DNA of 64,000 nt from CAUPWF01 sp964369425 (GTDB taxonomy: Bacteria > Bacillota > Clostridia > Lachnospirales > Lachnospiraceae). Under the pieces are notes generated by a model. The model was not told the origin of the DNA. It did not search any database and saw only the letters and a program-made list of their open reading frames with translations. Below, piece after piece: positions 45,625 through 55,221 of the stretch (within the stretch, counting starts at the first letter, position 1; every line of letters starts with the position of its first letter). The stretch is from NCBI GenBank assembly GCA_964369425.1, contig CAYJGW010000006.1, positions 15,841 to 79,840 on the forward strand, written 5' to 3'. The position numbers and the translations under genes were made by a program.

Positions 45625-46503
45625 ATGATTTATTCAATAAGCAACGAATACTTACAAGTAGAACTAGATAGCATGGGGGGAGAGTTATTTTCTTTGAAAG
45701 ATGATTCAGGAACAGAATATCTTTGGCAAGGGAATAAAAAGTATTGGAATGGAAAGGCACCAGTCTTATTTCCATACATAGCAAGATTAACTGAGGATAA
45801 ATATATATGGAAAGGGAAAGAATATAAACTTGAAAAGCATGGATTTGCAAGACGCTCGGAATTTAGCGTAGAAGAAAAAAGTGATACAAAGATTGTGTTT
45901 CGTCTTGATGAATCAGCTAAGACATTGGAAAGCTACCCATTTGCATTTACATTGCGCATCATTTATGAGTTGGAAGGGAATGTATTAATCAATAAATATC
46001 AAGTGGAAAACAAAAATACAGATAGTATGTATTTTGGAATCGGAGGCCATCCTGGATTTAACGTTCCGTTAGAGGAAGGAGAGACATTTGAGGATTATTA
46101 TCTTGAGTTCGATCACATAGCAACACCAGAGCAAGTTGGATTTACAGATGCTTGTTATGTTAGCGGAGAGATGATGCCTTACGAATTGGAAGGTGACAAG
46201 AGATTAAAGCTAACCCATGATTTATTTGATAGAGATGCAATCGTTTTAAAGAATGCAGATTCTACTGTGACACTTAAGTCGGATAAAGGGAGTAAAGGCA
46301 TTACAGTGCATTATCCAGATATGGATTATATCGGCTTTTGGCACATGCCAAAAACAGATGCACCGTATGTATGCATTGAACCATGGACGTCACTACCGTC
46401 AAGAGATGGAGTAGTAGAAGATTTAGAAAAGCAAGAGAATTTAGTGAAATTAAAAGGAAGTTGCACCTACACGAACGTATGGAGTATTTCAGTGAAAAAA
46501 TAA
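45625..46503 (+). CDS. Aldose 1-epimerase family protein (LacX-like)
   Basis: A 292-aa beta-sandwich protein of the galactose mutarotase superfamily. LWQGNKKYWNGKAPVLFPYIARL, the histidine in KHGFARRSEF, GGHPGFNVP and WHMPKTDAPYVCIEPW are conserved landmarks; the two histidines are the likely acid/base pair. It resembles LacX-type epimerases of unknown sugar specificity. AAGGAG at 45614-45619 places the start at 45625, directly after the upstream stop. Confidence 0.88.
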   Translation: MIYSISNEYLQVELDSMGGELFSLKDDSGTEYLWQGNKKYWNGKAPVLFPYIARLTEDKYIWKGKEYKLEKHGFARRSEFSVEEKSDTKIVFRLDESAKTLESYPFAFTLRIIYELEGNVLINKYQVENKNTDSMYFGIGGHPGFNVPLEEGETFEDYYLEFDHIATPEQVGFTDACYVSGEMMPYELEGDKRLKLTHDLFDRDAIVLKNADSTVTLKSDKGSKGITVHYPDMDYIGFWHMPKTDAPYVCIEPWTSLPSRDGVVEDLEKQENLVKLKGSCTYTNVWSISVKK

Positions 46504-46513
46504 TAAGATAAAA

Positions 46514-46550
46514 ATTCAGCCTTGCGACAGTACTGCAAGGCTGAATCTTA
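46514..46550. terminator. Bidirectional terminator between the epimerase gene and hydF
   Basis: A perfect 12-bp stem ATTCAGCCTTGC / GCAAGGCTGAAT with a 9-base loop sits between convergent genes, flanked by AAAA on the left (T-tract for the minus strand) and CTTATG on the right. Confidence 0.8.
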
Positions 46551-46552
46551 TG

Positions 46553-47737
46553 TTATTTAAAGATTTCTAGACTTCTTTCTAATATTCCATTCATATGTGC
46601 GATTGCTGTGCCATAATTGGTGATTGGTACACAAGCATCTCCTGCACATTTGATACGATATTTCATCTCGCGTTCGTTGAGCATACATCCTCCACAATGA
46701 ATGATAAGCTTATATTTACTGATATCCAGTGGGAATTCTGTACCACTTGTGAAGTCGAAATTGAGTTCTTTTTTACTATGTTCTCTCACCCATCTAGGGA
46801 GTTTTACAGTACCGATGTCATCGCATTGTCTATGATGGGTGCATCCCTCACAGACCAAGATGTTATCACCATCTTCTAGAGAATCTAGCATTTTGGCACC
46901 CTTTACTAACACATCTAAATTACCTTTATAGCGAGCAAAAAGGATAGAAAAGGAAGTCAATAACACATCCGTAGGTGTATCTTTAGATACTTCTGCAAAA
47001 GCTTGGCTATCAGTTACTACAACTTTCGGTTTTCGTCCAAGAGTTTCTAATGTGGATTTTAAATCAGTTTCTTTTACAACAATCGACACTGCATCCGCAT
47101 CTAATACATCTCGAACTGTCTGTTGTTGAGGGAGAATTAATCGTCCTTTTGGAGCGGCAGAATCTATAGGAATTACTAAGACAACAAAATCGCCAGGTGA
47201 TATTAAATCACCGATGATTCGACTAGTATCGGCTTCGACATCTGCTAGGGAAGCAATCTTTTCTTTGAGTGCAAGGATGTTTTGTTTCGTCTTTGTGCTG
47301 ACACAGATTCCAGTGATTTCATCCATGATAGGAGCGGATTCCATAAGGTCTGATTTGTTGTAAACTACGATATAAGGAATATTTTTTTGCTTGATGCGAT
47401 CCAGAATTTCCTTATCCTCTGTAGTCATGCCTGCCTGTGAGTCTACAACTAAGATGGCAATATCGGTCTTATTTAGTACTTGATAAGCTTTTTGCATTCT
47501 TAGGTGTCCTAATTCTCCAACATCGTCAAGACCTGGAGTATCGATGATGACAACAGGTCCAAGTGGTAAAAGTTCCATTGCCTTTAGTACGGGGTCAGTA
47601 GTGGTTCCTTTGATATCAGATACAATTGCTAAATCTTGGTCTGTGATGGCATTGACAACGCTAGATTTTCCAGCATTTCTTTTTCCAAATATTCCGATGT
47701 GTAGTCTTTCTGATGATGGTGTGTTGTTTAAACTCAT
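46553..47737 (-). CDS. hydF: [FeFe]-hydrogenase H-cluster maturation GTPase HydF
   Basis: Scaffold on which the 2Fe subcluster is assembled before transfer to the hydrogenase. The 394-aa protein has an N-terminal Era-like GTPase domain (P-loop GKRNAGKSS, DTPGLDD, NKSD) and a C-terminal [4Fe-4S] domain with the HydF signature CTHHRQC followed by IIHCGGCML. It is the last gene of the hyd unit, 29 bases after hydG. Confidence 0.95.
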   Translation of the reverse strand: MSLNNTPSSERLHIGIFGKRNAGKSSVVNAITDQDLAIVSDIKGTTTDPVLKAMELLPLGPVVIIDTPGLDDVGELGHLRMQKAYQVLNKTDIAILVVDSQAGMTTEDKEILDRIKQKNIPYIVVYNKSDLMESAPIMDEITGICVSTKTKQNILALKEKIASLADVEADTSRIIGDLISPGDFVVLVIPIDSAAPKGRLILPQQQTVRDVLDADAVSIVVKETDLKSTLETLGRKPKVVVTDSQAFAEVSKDTPTDVLLTSFSILFARYKGNLDVLVKGAKMLDSLEDGDNILVCEGCTHHRQCDDIGTVKLPRWVREHSKKELNFDFTSGTEFPLDISKYKLIIHCGGCMLNEREMKYRIKCAGDACVPITNYGTAIAHMNGILERSLEIFK

Positions 47738-47766
47738 AATAATCCCCTCTCTTTTCCTCTTGTCTT

Positions 47767-49188
47767 TTAGAATCTAAAGTCTCTGCGGTTATTTTCTTCA
47801 ATAGCTTTTAAGTTATCTGTTGCAATCTGACGAACTTTTTCCTTTGGAATAGTAGAGAGTTCTTTTTGTATCAGATTTTCTCCAACTCTTTTAGTTTCTT
47901 CAGAAGCGTAATCCATTAGATATTCTTTTAAAGTCATCAGTGCATTTGGTAGGCAACAGTTTTGAATTTGCCCACTTTTACAAAGGGACATAAAGCGATC
48001 ACCAGTACGTCCCTCGCGATAGCAAGAGGTACAAAAGCTTGGAAGATAACCAAGGTCCATGAGCCAATGAACGACTTCATCCAAAGTCCGCGTATCCTCT
48101 AAATCAAATTGTTGGGAGTTTTCACCCTCTGGTTCTGGAACGGCATACCCTCCAACGCTAGTCTTAGAGCCACCGCTGATTTGAGAAATACCTAAATCCA
48201 GAGCCTTTTCACGACAGGCTTTGCTTTCTCTTGTAGAGACAATGATTCCAGTATAAGGTACAGCAATACGTATACAAGCTACAATCTTTGCAAAGGTATC
48301 ATCGCTGATTCCGTTACTGAAATCCTCTTTGTTGATATCGTCTGCATCGCAGAGGCGAGGAACGCTAATCGTATGTGGACCAACGCCAAAAGTAGCTTCT
48401 AAGTGTTCTGCATGCATCAAGAGTCCGGCAAATTCGTAGCGGTATTTATCTAATCCGAACAATACACCGATTCCAACATCATCGATGCCACCTTCCATAG
48501 CACGATCCATAGCTTCGGTATGATAATCGTAGTCACTTTTTGGTCCTGTTGGGTGTAGTTCTTGATAAGACTCTTTGTGATATGTTTCTTGGAATAGAAT
48601 GTAAGTTCCAATTCCAGCTTCTTTCAATTTCCTGTAATTCTCCACTGTTGTGGCGGCGATGTTGACATTTACTCTTCGAATCTCTCCATTTTTATGCTTA
48701 ATACTATAAATGGTTTTGATGCTTTCCAATAAGTATTCTAGGGAATTATTCTTAGGGTCTTCACCCATTTCAAGAGCGAGACGTTTGTGTCCCATATCTT
48801 GTAACGCGATTACCTCTTTGCGAATCTCTTCTTGTGAAAGTTTTTTTCGAGTAATCGTTTTGTTCTTCAAGTGGTAAGGGCAATAGGTGCATCCATTGAT
48901 ACAGTAATTCGAAAGATATAGAGGAGCGAACATTACAATACGGTTGCCATAGAAATCTTGTTTAATCTGTTTGGCTAGATTGTAAATTTCTTGGTTCATC
49001 TCCTCATCCTGACAGACTAGTAAAACAGAAGCCTCGCGGTAGGTGAGCCCTTTTCGTAGTTTTGCTTTTTCTAAAATTTTGGTTATCAATGCTCTATCAT
49101 CTTTGTGTTCATCAGCAAAGGCTAAAGTATCAAGGAGTTCTTGATGACTGATAAATTCAGTTGCTTTTTTTGATTTCGGGTTATACAT
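47767..49188 (-). CDS. hydG: [FeFe]-hydrogenase maturation radical-SAM tyrosine lyase HydG
   Basis: Cleaves tyrosine to supply CO and cyanide to the H-cluster precursor. The 473-aa protein has the radical-SAM motif in YCINGCTYCPYH and the HydG-specific C-terminal cluster site, CTSCYREGRTG with a third cysteine (SLCKSG) about 22 residues later. This tail separates it from the thiamine enzyme ThiH, which lacks it. Located between hydE and hydF. Confidence 0.95.
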   Translation of the reverse strand: MYNPKSKKATEFISHQELLDTLAFADEHKDDRALITKILEKAKLRKGLTYREASVLLVCQDEEMNQEIYNLAKQIKQDFYGNRIVMFAPLYLSNYCINGCTYCPYHLKNKTITRKKLSQEEIRKEVIALQDMGHKRLALEMGEDPKNNSLEYLLESIKTIYSIKHKNGEIRRVNVNIAATTVENYRKLKEAGIGTYILFQETYHKESYQELHPTGPKSDYDYHTEAMDRAMEGGIDDVGIGVLFGLDKYRYEFAGLLMHAEHLEATFGVGPHTISVPRLCDADDINKEDFSNGISDDTFAKIVACIRIAVPYTGIIVSTRESKACREKALDLGISQISGGSKTSVGGYAVPEPEGENSQQFDLEDTRTLDEVVHWLMDLGYLPSFCTSCYREGRTGDRFMSLCKSGQIQNCCLPNALMTLKEYLMDYASEETKRVGENLIQKELSTIPKEKVRQIATDNLKAIEENNRRDFRF

Positions 49189-49200
49189 GTTAAATCCTCC

Positions 49201-50241
49201 TTATATATTCTTGGAATCGCCTCTTGCTTTCACGATTTGGTATCCAATATTTTTCATTTTTCTTGTGAGAGACTCTACAGCTTCAGCAGCTTCGTCTCCA
49301 GTACAAATTTTATCATTGTATAGTAAATATTTTTTCCTTACATTGAGTGGTGAAAGGTTTGGCATCACTACGTTTGCACCAGCAAGAATACCGTATTCAC
49401 GCCCCTCAGGGTGGATGGTGCCAAGAGCAGTTGTAGATGGCAGCAATAGTGTAGGTATCATAAGACGAAGCAGACCTAGCATGTAACAAGTCAGACCAAA
49501 AGCACCTGCGCAATATTCAGAAAAAGGTGTGTCTTTGTGGGGGATAAAAGGTCCGATTCCAACCATCTGAGGATTTAATTCCTTGATGTAAATCATATCT
49601 TCTGCTAAGTGTTCAGTGGTCTGAAATGGAGAACCTACCATAAATCCGGTACCCACTTGATAACCTATATCCTTCAGATAAGACAAGCAACGTTGTCTAT
49701 CCTTTGCTCGAAGTGAAGAAGGATGAAGAAGAGCATAATGGGAAGCATTATGAGTTTCGTGACGAAGTAAGTAGCGATTTGCACCAGCATCAAACAATTT
49801 TTTATAAGAATCATAAGGCTTTTCTCCGATGGACAGCGTAATGGCACAGTCGGGATAGGTTTCCCTAATGGAAGAAACGATAGCAACCATTTTCTCATCT
49901 GTAAAATAAGGGTCTTCTCCACCTTGAAGTACAAAGGTGCGAAAGCCTAAGTCATAACCAGCTTCGCAGCATTCTAAAATTTCCTCCTTGGATAGCCGAT
50001 ATCGATTTACATCGCGATTTTCGCATCGAATGCCGCAATAATAACAGTTTTGTTTACAGTAGTTGGTGTATTCGATTAATCCACGAATATAGACATCATT
50101 GCCATAATGCTCTTTACTAGTCGCTCTTGCTTTCTCAAAAACATATTCTGCAAGTTCAGGTGTTCGATGGTCAATCAGTCGAATCCATTCTTGTTTGCTA
50201 AGACCTTTCGTCTCTATGAGTTTTTCTATTAATTCTTGCAT
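49201..50241 (-). CDS. hydE: [FeFe]-hydrogenase maturation radical-SAM protein HydE
   Basis: A 346-aa radical-SAM enzyme of the BioB-like group with YCKQNCYYCGIRC (CxxxCxxC), FRTFVLQGGEDPYF and the GTGFMVGSPFQT segment. HydE acts on the iron-cysteine complex produced by HydG during H-cluster assembly. It lies 12 bases before hydG and five bases after a short unknown gene, so all four genes form one minus-strand unit. Confidence 0.94.
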   Translation of the reverse strand: MQELIEKLIETKGLSKQEWIRLIDHRTPELAEYVFEKARATSKEHYGNDVYIRGLIEYTNYCKQNCYYCGIRCENRDVNRYRLSKEEILECCEAGYDLGFRTFVLQGGEDPYFTDEKMVAIVSSIRETYPDCAITLSIGEKPYDSYKKLFDAGANRYLLRHETHNASHYALLHPSSLRAKDRQRCLSYLKDIGYQVGTGFMVGSPFQTTEHLAEDMIYIKELNPQMVGIGPFIPHKDTPFSEYCAGAFGLTCYMLGLLRLMIPTLLLPSTTALGTIHPEGREYGILAGANVVMPNLSPLNVRKKYLLYNDKICTGDEAAEAVESLTRKMKNIGYQIVKARGDSKNI

Positions 50242-50246
50242 GTGAC

Positions 50247-50684
50247 TTACACCTTTCTTGGATAAAACAAAATGTATTGTTGATTATAATTACCCCAATA
50301 TGTGGTATGGGGAGAATCTATAAAATAAATGGTAGAAAATAGCTGGGTACTATCATTTAACTTTGTCACAATGCGAAGTAAAGGTTTGGACAAAGGGAAA
50401 ATGATTTCATCGTCATGGCGCTTTTGTCTACCTAATTCTGATAAATAGGCACAATCTTCTTCGGATAGATAGGATAATACAGTTTTTTGTTGTTCCCTTG
50501 TTAAAGTAAAGAAATAAAAGTCTGTATAAGCACCATTACAGTCATTTCTAGATAACAGACCAAGGAAATAATCGTAGGCCTCATCTGCTGAAAAATGCAG
50601 TATTTGGTGATTGCAAGTATCAAATCCTTCTTGGATATTAGTGAAATATTGAGCACCATGTCTGATTAATTCGTTTGTTTTCAT
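50247..50684 (-). CDS. Unrecognised protein heading the hydEGF operon
   Basis: A 145-aa soluble-looking protein that I do not recognise. It has no CxxC cluster motif, signal peptide or membrane segment; scattered cysteines (three or four) and an aromatic-rich C-terminus, SPHTTYWGNYNQQYILFYPRK, are its main features. The middle, LTREQQKTVLSYLSEEDCAYLSELGRQK, looks helical. Only five bases separate it from hydE and it has a good ribosome site (AAGGAG), so co-expression with the maturases is clear. It differs from the small ACT-like TM1266-type regulator found near some hydrogenase genes. Confidence 0.75.
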   Translation of the reverse strand: MKTNELIRHGAQYFTNIQEGFDTCNHQILHFSADEAYDYFLGLLSRNDCNGAYTDFYFFTLTREQQKTVLSYLSEEDCAYLSELGRQKRHDDEIIFPLSKPLLRIVTKLNDSTQLFSTIYFIDSPHTTYWGNYNQQYILFYPRKV

Positions 50685-50796
50685 AATAATACTCCTTGCT
50701 TAATTAAATAGAACTTGATTTTATTTTACCATAAAAGTATAATCTAGATGATAAATATTTGATAAAAAGATAAAAAAGTGATAATAGGAAGATAAT

Positions 50797-51951
50797 ATGC
50801 AAGATAAAAATCACATCATAACGATAGAAGAGTTGGAACAATTAGAGAAAGAAAGCTATATTCTAGTGGATATGAGAGAAAAAAGCGCATTTGAATATGG
50901 CGCAATAGAAGGTGCAATTCATATACCAGAAAATGAATTGATAGAAAGATTGAAGACTCTAAAAGGAGATAAACGTTTGATTCTCTACTGTACACGTGGG
51001 ATTATTAGCGAAGAGGCAGTGTGGGAATTAGAAGAGTTGGGTGTGGTCTGCGCTCACTTAGAAGGTGGTCACGCTAGGTGGTTACTTAGGAAGATGGAGA
51101 AAGAAAAGGCGATAGAGAGTCAGATTTGCGAAGAAATTGAAAAAGGGCTGCAAAAGAAATTTAAAAAGAGTATCTTTAGCAGGTTTGCAAAAGCGATACG
51201 TGAATATGAGCTACTAAAGGCAGGCGACAAGGTAGCGATTTGTATTTCTGGCGGTAAAGATTCGATGCTGATGGCAAAATTATTCCAAGAGCTCAAACGA
51301 CATAGAAAATTTGAGTTTGATATGGAGTTCTTGGTTATGGATCCAGGATATAATGAATTAAATAGAAGTGTTATCGAGAATAACGCGGAGAAGATGGGGA
51401 TTCCAATTACGGTGTTTGAAACAGATATCTTTGAGACTGTTTATGATATTGAAAAGTCGCCATGCTATCTGTGTGCAAGAATGCGACGAGGGCATCTTTA
51501 CAGTAAGGCAAAAGAGCTAGGGTGCAATAAGATTGCACTAGGTCATCATTATGATGATGTTATTGAGACGATTTTAATGGGCATGATGTATGGTGCGCAA
51601 GTTCAGACGATGATGCCAAAATTACACAGTACCAATTTTGAAGGGATGGAGTTGATTCGTCCTATGTATCTCGTTCGCGAAGATGATATCAAACGATGGA
51701 GAGATTATCACAATCTACAGTTTATTCAATGTGCATGTCGTTTCACAGACACTTGTACCACTTGTAGAGATGATGGGAGCAACGTATCAAAGCGAATGGA
51801 AATCAAAGACTTGATAAAGGAATTGAAAAAAATAAATCCTTTCATTGAAAGTAACATTTTCAAAAGTGTAGAGAATGTTAATCTAGATACGGTGATTGCA
51901 TATAAGAAAAAAGGTGAGAGACATCACTTTTTGGATGAATATGAAAAATAA
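50797..51951 (+). CDS. Rhodanese-TtcA-like PP-loop fusion protein
   Basis: A 384-aa fusion. Residues 1-105 are a rhodanese domain with the active-site cysteine C65 in LYCTRG. Residues about 125-384 are a TtcA/TilS-type PP-loop ATPase with SGGKDS at 151-156, C223 and C226 in CYLCARMRRG and a later CACRF, the three-cysteine pattern of the [4Fe-4S] site of TtcA, which thiolates cytidine 32 of tRNA. A joined sulfur carrier would deliver persulfide directly. tRNA thiolation is the best guess; another sulfur-transfer role cannot be excluded. Divergent from the hyd operon. Confidence 0.85.
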   Translation: MQDKNHIITIEELEQLEKESYILVDMREKSAFEYGAIEGAIHIPENELIERLKTLKGDKRLILYCTRGIISEEAVWELEELGVVCAHLEGGHARWLLRKMEKEKAIESQICEEIEKGLQKKFKKSIFSRFAKAIREYELLKAGDKVAICISGGKDSMLMAKLFQELKRHRKFEFDMEFLVMDPGYNELNRSVIENNAEKMGIPITVFETDIFETVYDIEKSPCYLCARMRRGHLYSKAKELGCNKIALGHHYDDVIETILMGMMYGAQVQTMMPKLHSTNFEGMELIRPMYLVREDDIKRWRDYHNLQFIQCACRFTDTCTTCRDDGSNVSKRMEIKDLIKELKKINPFIESNIFKSVENVNLDTVIAYKKKGERHHFLDEYEK

Positions 51952-51974
51952 ATAAAAGTATTAGTGGAGGGAAG

Positions 51975-52991
51975 ATGAAGTATTTGACATTTGCTATACC
52001 GAGCTATAATTCAGAAAATTATATAAAAAAAGCAATTGACTGTGCTCTTTTGGGGGGCGATGACGTGGAAATCATTATCGTTAATGATGGATCAAAGGAT
52101 GGTACTTCAAGGATTGCACACGAGTATGAAGAGAAATATCCAACTATCATAAAGGTGATTGATCAAAAGAATGGTGGTCATGGGCAAGCGGTAAATACAG
52201 GATTGGCTCATGCGACAGGAAAGTATTTTAAGGTGTTAGATAGCGACGATTGGTTAGAAGAAGAGGCGTATAAAAAGGTTCTTTTAAAATTAAAAGAATT
52301 TGAAGCGGAAAATACAGAAATCGATATGTTAGTATCAAACTATGTATACGAAAAAGTGGATGCGAAAAAGAAAAAGGTAGTGCATTATCGCAATGTTCTT
52401 CCAGTGGAGCAAGTATTTAATTGGAATGCAGTTGGAAGATTTCGACCAGACCAGTATATTCTGATGCATTCGGTGACGTATCGAACGGATTTGCTAAAGC
52501 TTATTCAGTTACAATTGCCAAAGCACACCTTTTATGTAGATAACGTATATGTCTATTACCCACTTCCTCACATTCGTAAAATTTACTACTTGGATGTGGA
52601 TTTTTATCGTTATTATATCGGAAGAGACGGACAATCAGTAAATGAAAAAAATATGATTGCTAGAATAGATCAGCAAATATATGTAACGAAATTGCTGATA
52701 GATAAATATGAGTTGAAGAGTATAGAATCAAGAAAATTAAAGAAGTATATGGTAAATTATATAGCCATTATGATGACAGTATCTTCGATTATTGCAATCA
52801 GATCACAGGATGAAGAAAATTTAAAAAAGAAAACAGAATTGTGGCATTACTTAAAAAAGAAGAATCTAGCACTCTTTCTTCGTATTCGGTATGGGATATT
52901 AGGACATACCACAAATCTTCCTGGGAAATCGGGGAGAAAGATATCTTCATTGGTTTATGTGATCAGCCAAAGAATCATCGGATTCAACTAA
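51975..52991 (+). CDS. Family 2 glycosyltransferase
   Basis: A 338-aa GT-A enzyme: N-terminal FAIPSYNSENYIKKAID, VNDGSKDGT, and the metal-binding acidic motif LDSDDW near residue 95. No membrane helices are obvious, so it may act at the inner face of the membrane on a polysaccharide or teichoic-type polymer. It follows the TtcA-like gene by 23 bases. Acceptor and sugar are unknown. Confidence 0.88.
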   Translation: MKYLTFAIPSYNSENYIKKAIDCALLGGDDVEIIIVNDGSKDGTSRIAHEYEEKYPTIIKVIDQKNGGHGQAVNTGLAHATGKYFKVLDSDDWLEEEAYKKVLLKLKEFEAENTEIDMLVSNYVYEKVDAKKKKVVHYRNVLPVEQVFNWNAVGRFRPDQYILMHSVTYRTDLLKLIQLQLPKHTFYVDNVYVYYPLPHIRKIYYLDVDFYRYYIGRDGQSVNEKNMIARIDQQIYVTKLLIDKYELKSIESRKLKKYMVNYIAIMMTVSSIIAIRSQDEENLKKKTELWHYLKKKNLALFLRIRYGILGHTTNLPGKSGRKISSLVYVISQRIIGFN

Positions 52992-53064
52992 TATCATCTT
53001 CTGATTGAATATTCAGGATGCTTAGACATATATTGAAGAAAGATATGTCAATTAGGTGAATGAA

Positions 53065-53832
53065 ATGAGAGAGAAGGTTAGGAATACAAAGATATCGATT
53101 TGGACATTTGTAGTGATAGTAATTGCAGCCGTAGGTGGCGTTACTTATATGCCTAATATTATAAAAGTATCTAGTAATGTGAATGGAAGAGAACTTCCTA
53201 TAGCAAAAGTCAAGACTTTAGAAAAAGAGATTGCATTAACATTTGATCTTACTTGGGGAAGCGAAAATATAAAAGAAGTATTAAATATCTTAGAGGCGCA
53301 TCATGTAAGAGCTACGTTTTTTCTCTCTGGAAACTGGGTAGAAACATACCCAGAGTTTGTAGAGACAATCATAGAAGCTGGGCATGACATAGGCAATCAT
53401 AGCTTGACACACAGCAACATGACACAACAGTCTTTTGAAGAAAAAATAGCAGAAATCCAAGGTGTACACGATAACGTAAAAGAACTGACAGGATATGAGA
53501 TGATCCTTTTTCGCGCTCCTTATGGTGCTTATGATGATGAAGTTATTTTAGCAGCGAAAGAACTAGGTTATAGCACAGTTAATTGGTCTGTTGATAGTTT
53601 TGATTGGAAAGATTACGGAAAAGATAGTATAATAGATACAGTGTTACAGAATAAAGAACTAGAAGAAGGTGCAATTATTCGAATGCATGCAGAGGCAAAG
53701 TATACAAAAGATGCACTAGAGAGTGTTATTTTGGGAATAAAAGAAAAGGGGCTTGAGTTTGTACCATTGTCCGAGCTAATCTATACAGAAGATTATTTCA
53801 TGGAAGTGGATGGAACACAGGTGAAAAAATAA
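53065..53832 (+). CDS. PdaB-like polysaccharide deacetylase, membrane-anchored
   Basis: A 255-aa protein with an N-terminal signal anchor (about residues 9-30) and a NodB-type deacetylase domain. The first motif reads LTFDLTWG instead of TFDDGP, the variant seen in the PdaB/YlxY branch linked to sporulation, while the metal-binding HSLTHSN and RAPYGAYD motifs are normal. It may remove acetyl groups from peptidoglycan sugars outside the membrane. The ATG at 53065 fits AGGTG at 53054-53058. A TTGAAT-N17-ATATAT promoter-like pair (53005-53033) overlaps an inverted repeat GACATAT/ATATGTC. Confidence 0.85.
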   Translation: MREKVRNTKISIWTFVVIVIAAVGGVTYMPNIIKVSSNVNGRELPIAKVKTLEKEIALTFDLTWGSENIKEVLNILEAHHVRATFFLSGNWVETYPEFVETIIEAGHDIGNHSLTHSNMTQQSFEEKIAEIQGVHDNVKELTGYEMILFRAPYGAYDDEVILAAKELGYSTVNWSVDSFDWKDYGKDSIIDTVLQNKELEEGAIIRMHAEAKYTKDALESVILGIKEKGLEFVPLSELIYTEDYFMEVDGTQVKK

Positions 53833-53850
53833 AGTCGCAAGAGGAGGAGT

Positions 53851-55185
53851 ATGATGAGTCAATACAACAGAGCAGACATTTACCGTATGGTGGAAGAGGA
53901 AGACGTAAGGTTTGTCAGATTACAGTTCACCGATGTATTTGGAACGATGAAGAATGTAGCTGTGACAGTGAGTCAGTTGGAAAAGGTGTTAAATAATGAG
54001 TGTATGTTTGATGGGTCTTCGGTAGAAGGTTTTGCAAGAATCGAGGAGTCGGATATGTATCTGTATCCAGATTTAGACTCGTTTGAGATATTTCCATGGA
54101 GACCACAGCAGGGAAAAGTTGCACGTTTAATCTGTGATGTATATCGTTCGGATAAGAAACCATTTGAAGGAGATCCACGCCATATCTTAAAAAAGGTTGT
54201 AGTAGATGCAGAGGAAAAAGGATATGAGTTTAAAGTGGGACCAGAGTGCGAATTTTTCTTATTCCACACAGATGAAGAAGGAAAAGCAACGACAAACTCT
54301 AATGAAGTAGCAGGATATTTCGATTTGGGACCATTAGACCTAGGAGAAAATACAAGAAGAGATATCGTGCTAACATTAGAAAATATGGGGATTGGAATCG
54401 AAGCATCACATCATGAGAGTGCACCTGCACAACATGAGATTGACCTAAGCCCAGACAATCCAATTACTATGGCAGATAGTTTAATGACTTTCAAATTAGT
54501 GGCTAAGACGATTGCAAATAGACATGGAATGCATGCGACCTTTATGCCTAAGCCAAAGAGTGATGGACCAGGATCAGGTCTACACCTTAATTTCTCGATT
54601 ACAAGAGATGGAGAAAATATTTTTTATGATGAGAACGATGTGAATCATTTGAGTGAAGAGGCATATTGTTTTATTGGAGGGCTAATGAAGCATATGAAGG
54701 CGATTACGTTTATCGTGAATCCTACAGTAAACTCGTATAAGAGATTTGTGCCAGGACACGAGGCGCCGAATCATATTGCATGGTCGTGTAAAAATAGAAG
54801 TCCGTTGATACGTATACCAGCAGCTTCAGAGTCAAGTGCAAGAGTGGAACTTAGAAGTCCAGATGCAACTACAAATCCATATCTGGCATTTGCTCTTTGT
54901 ATTGCAGCAGGGATGGATGGAATCAACAATAAAATTCAACCACCAGAAAGTGTAGATGTGAATTTGTTTGAGCTGACCAGTGCTCAAAGAGAAGAGTTAA
55001 ACATAGAAGATTTGCCAAAGAATCTAATAGAAGCGATTAAAGAGTTTGAAAAAGATGAACTTGTTATTAGCGTACTCGGTGAAGAGATGGCTAAAAAGAT
55101 GATTGAGTTAAAAAGAAAAGAGTACCAAGACTATAGAAATCAAGTTACCCAATGGGAGATTGAGCAGTATTTGCACAAAATGTAA
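53851..55185 (+). CDS. glnA: Glutamine synthetase type I
   Basis: A 444-aa GlnA of the short Firmicutes (alpha) type, with FGTMKNV, the FDGSSVEGF motif, GPECEFFLF, HEAPNHIAW and RIPAASESSARVELR active-site segments. No adenylylation loop with the typical tyrosine is present, consistent with feedback control rather than covalent modification. AGGAGG precedes the paired ATGs at 53851 and 53854. It is followed by an ANTAR regulator, a pairing common in Clostridia. Confidence 0.96.
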   Translation: MMSQYNRADIYRMVEEEDVRFVRLQFTDVFGTMKNVAVTVSQLEKVLNNECMFDGSSVEGFARIEESDMYLYPDLDSFEIFPWRPQQGKVARLICDVYRSDKKPFEGDPRHILKKVVVDAEEKGYEFKVGPECEFFLFHTDEEGKATTNSNEVAGYFDLGPLDLGENTRRDIVLTLENMGIGIEASHHESAPAQHEIDLSPDNPITMADSLMTFKLVAKTIANRHGMHATFMPKPKSDGPGSGLHLNFSITRDGENIFYDENDVNHLSEEAYCFIGGLMKHMKAITFIVNPTVNSYKRFVPGHEAPNHIAWSCKNRSPLIRIPAASESSARVELRSPDATTNPYLAFALCIAAGMDGINNKIQPPESVDVNLFELTSAQREELNIEDLPKNLIEAIKEFEKDELVISVLGEEMAKKMIELKRKEYQDYRNQVTQWEIEQYLHKM

Positions 55186-55221
55186 CAGAGTGACGATGAT
55201 TAACTTATAGGAGGTACATAC

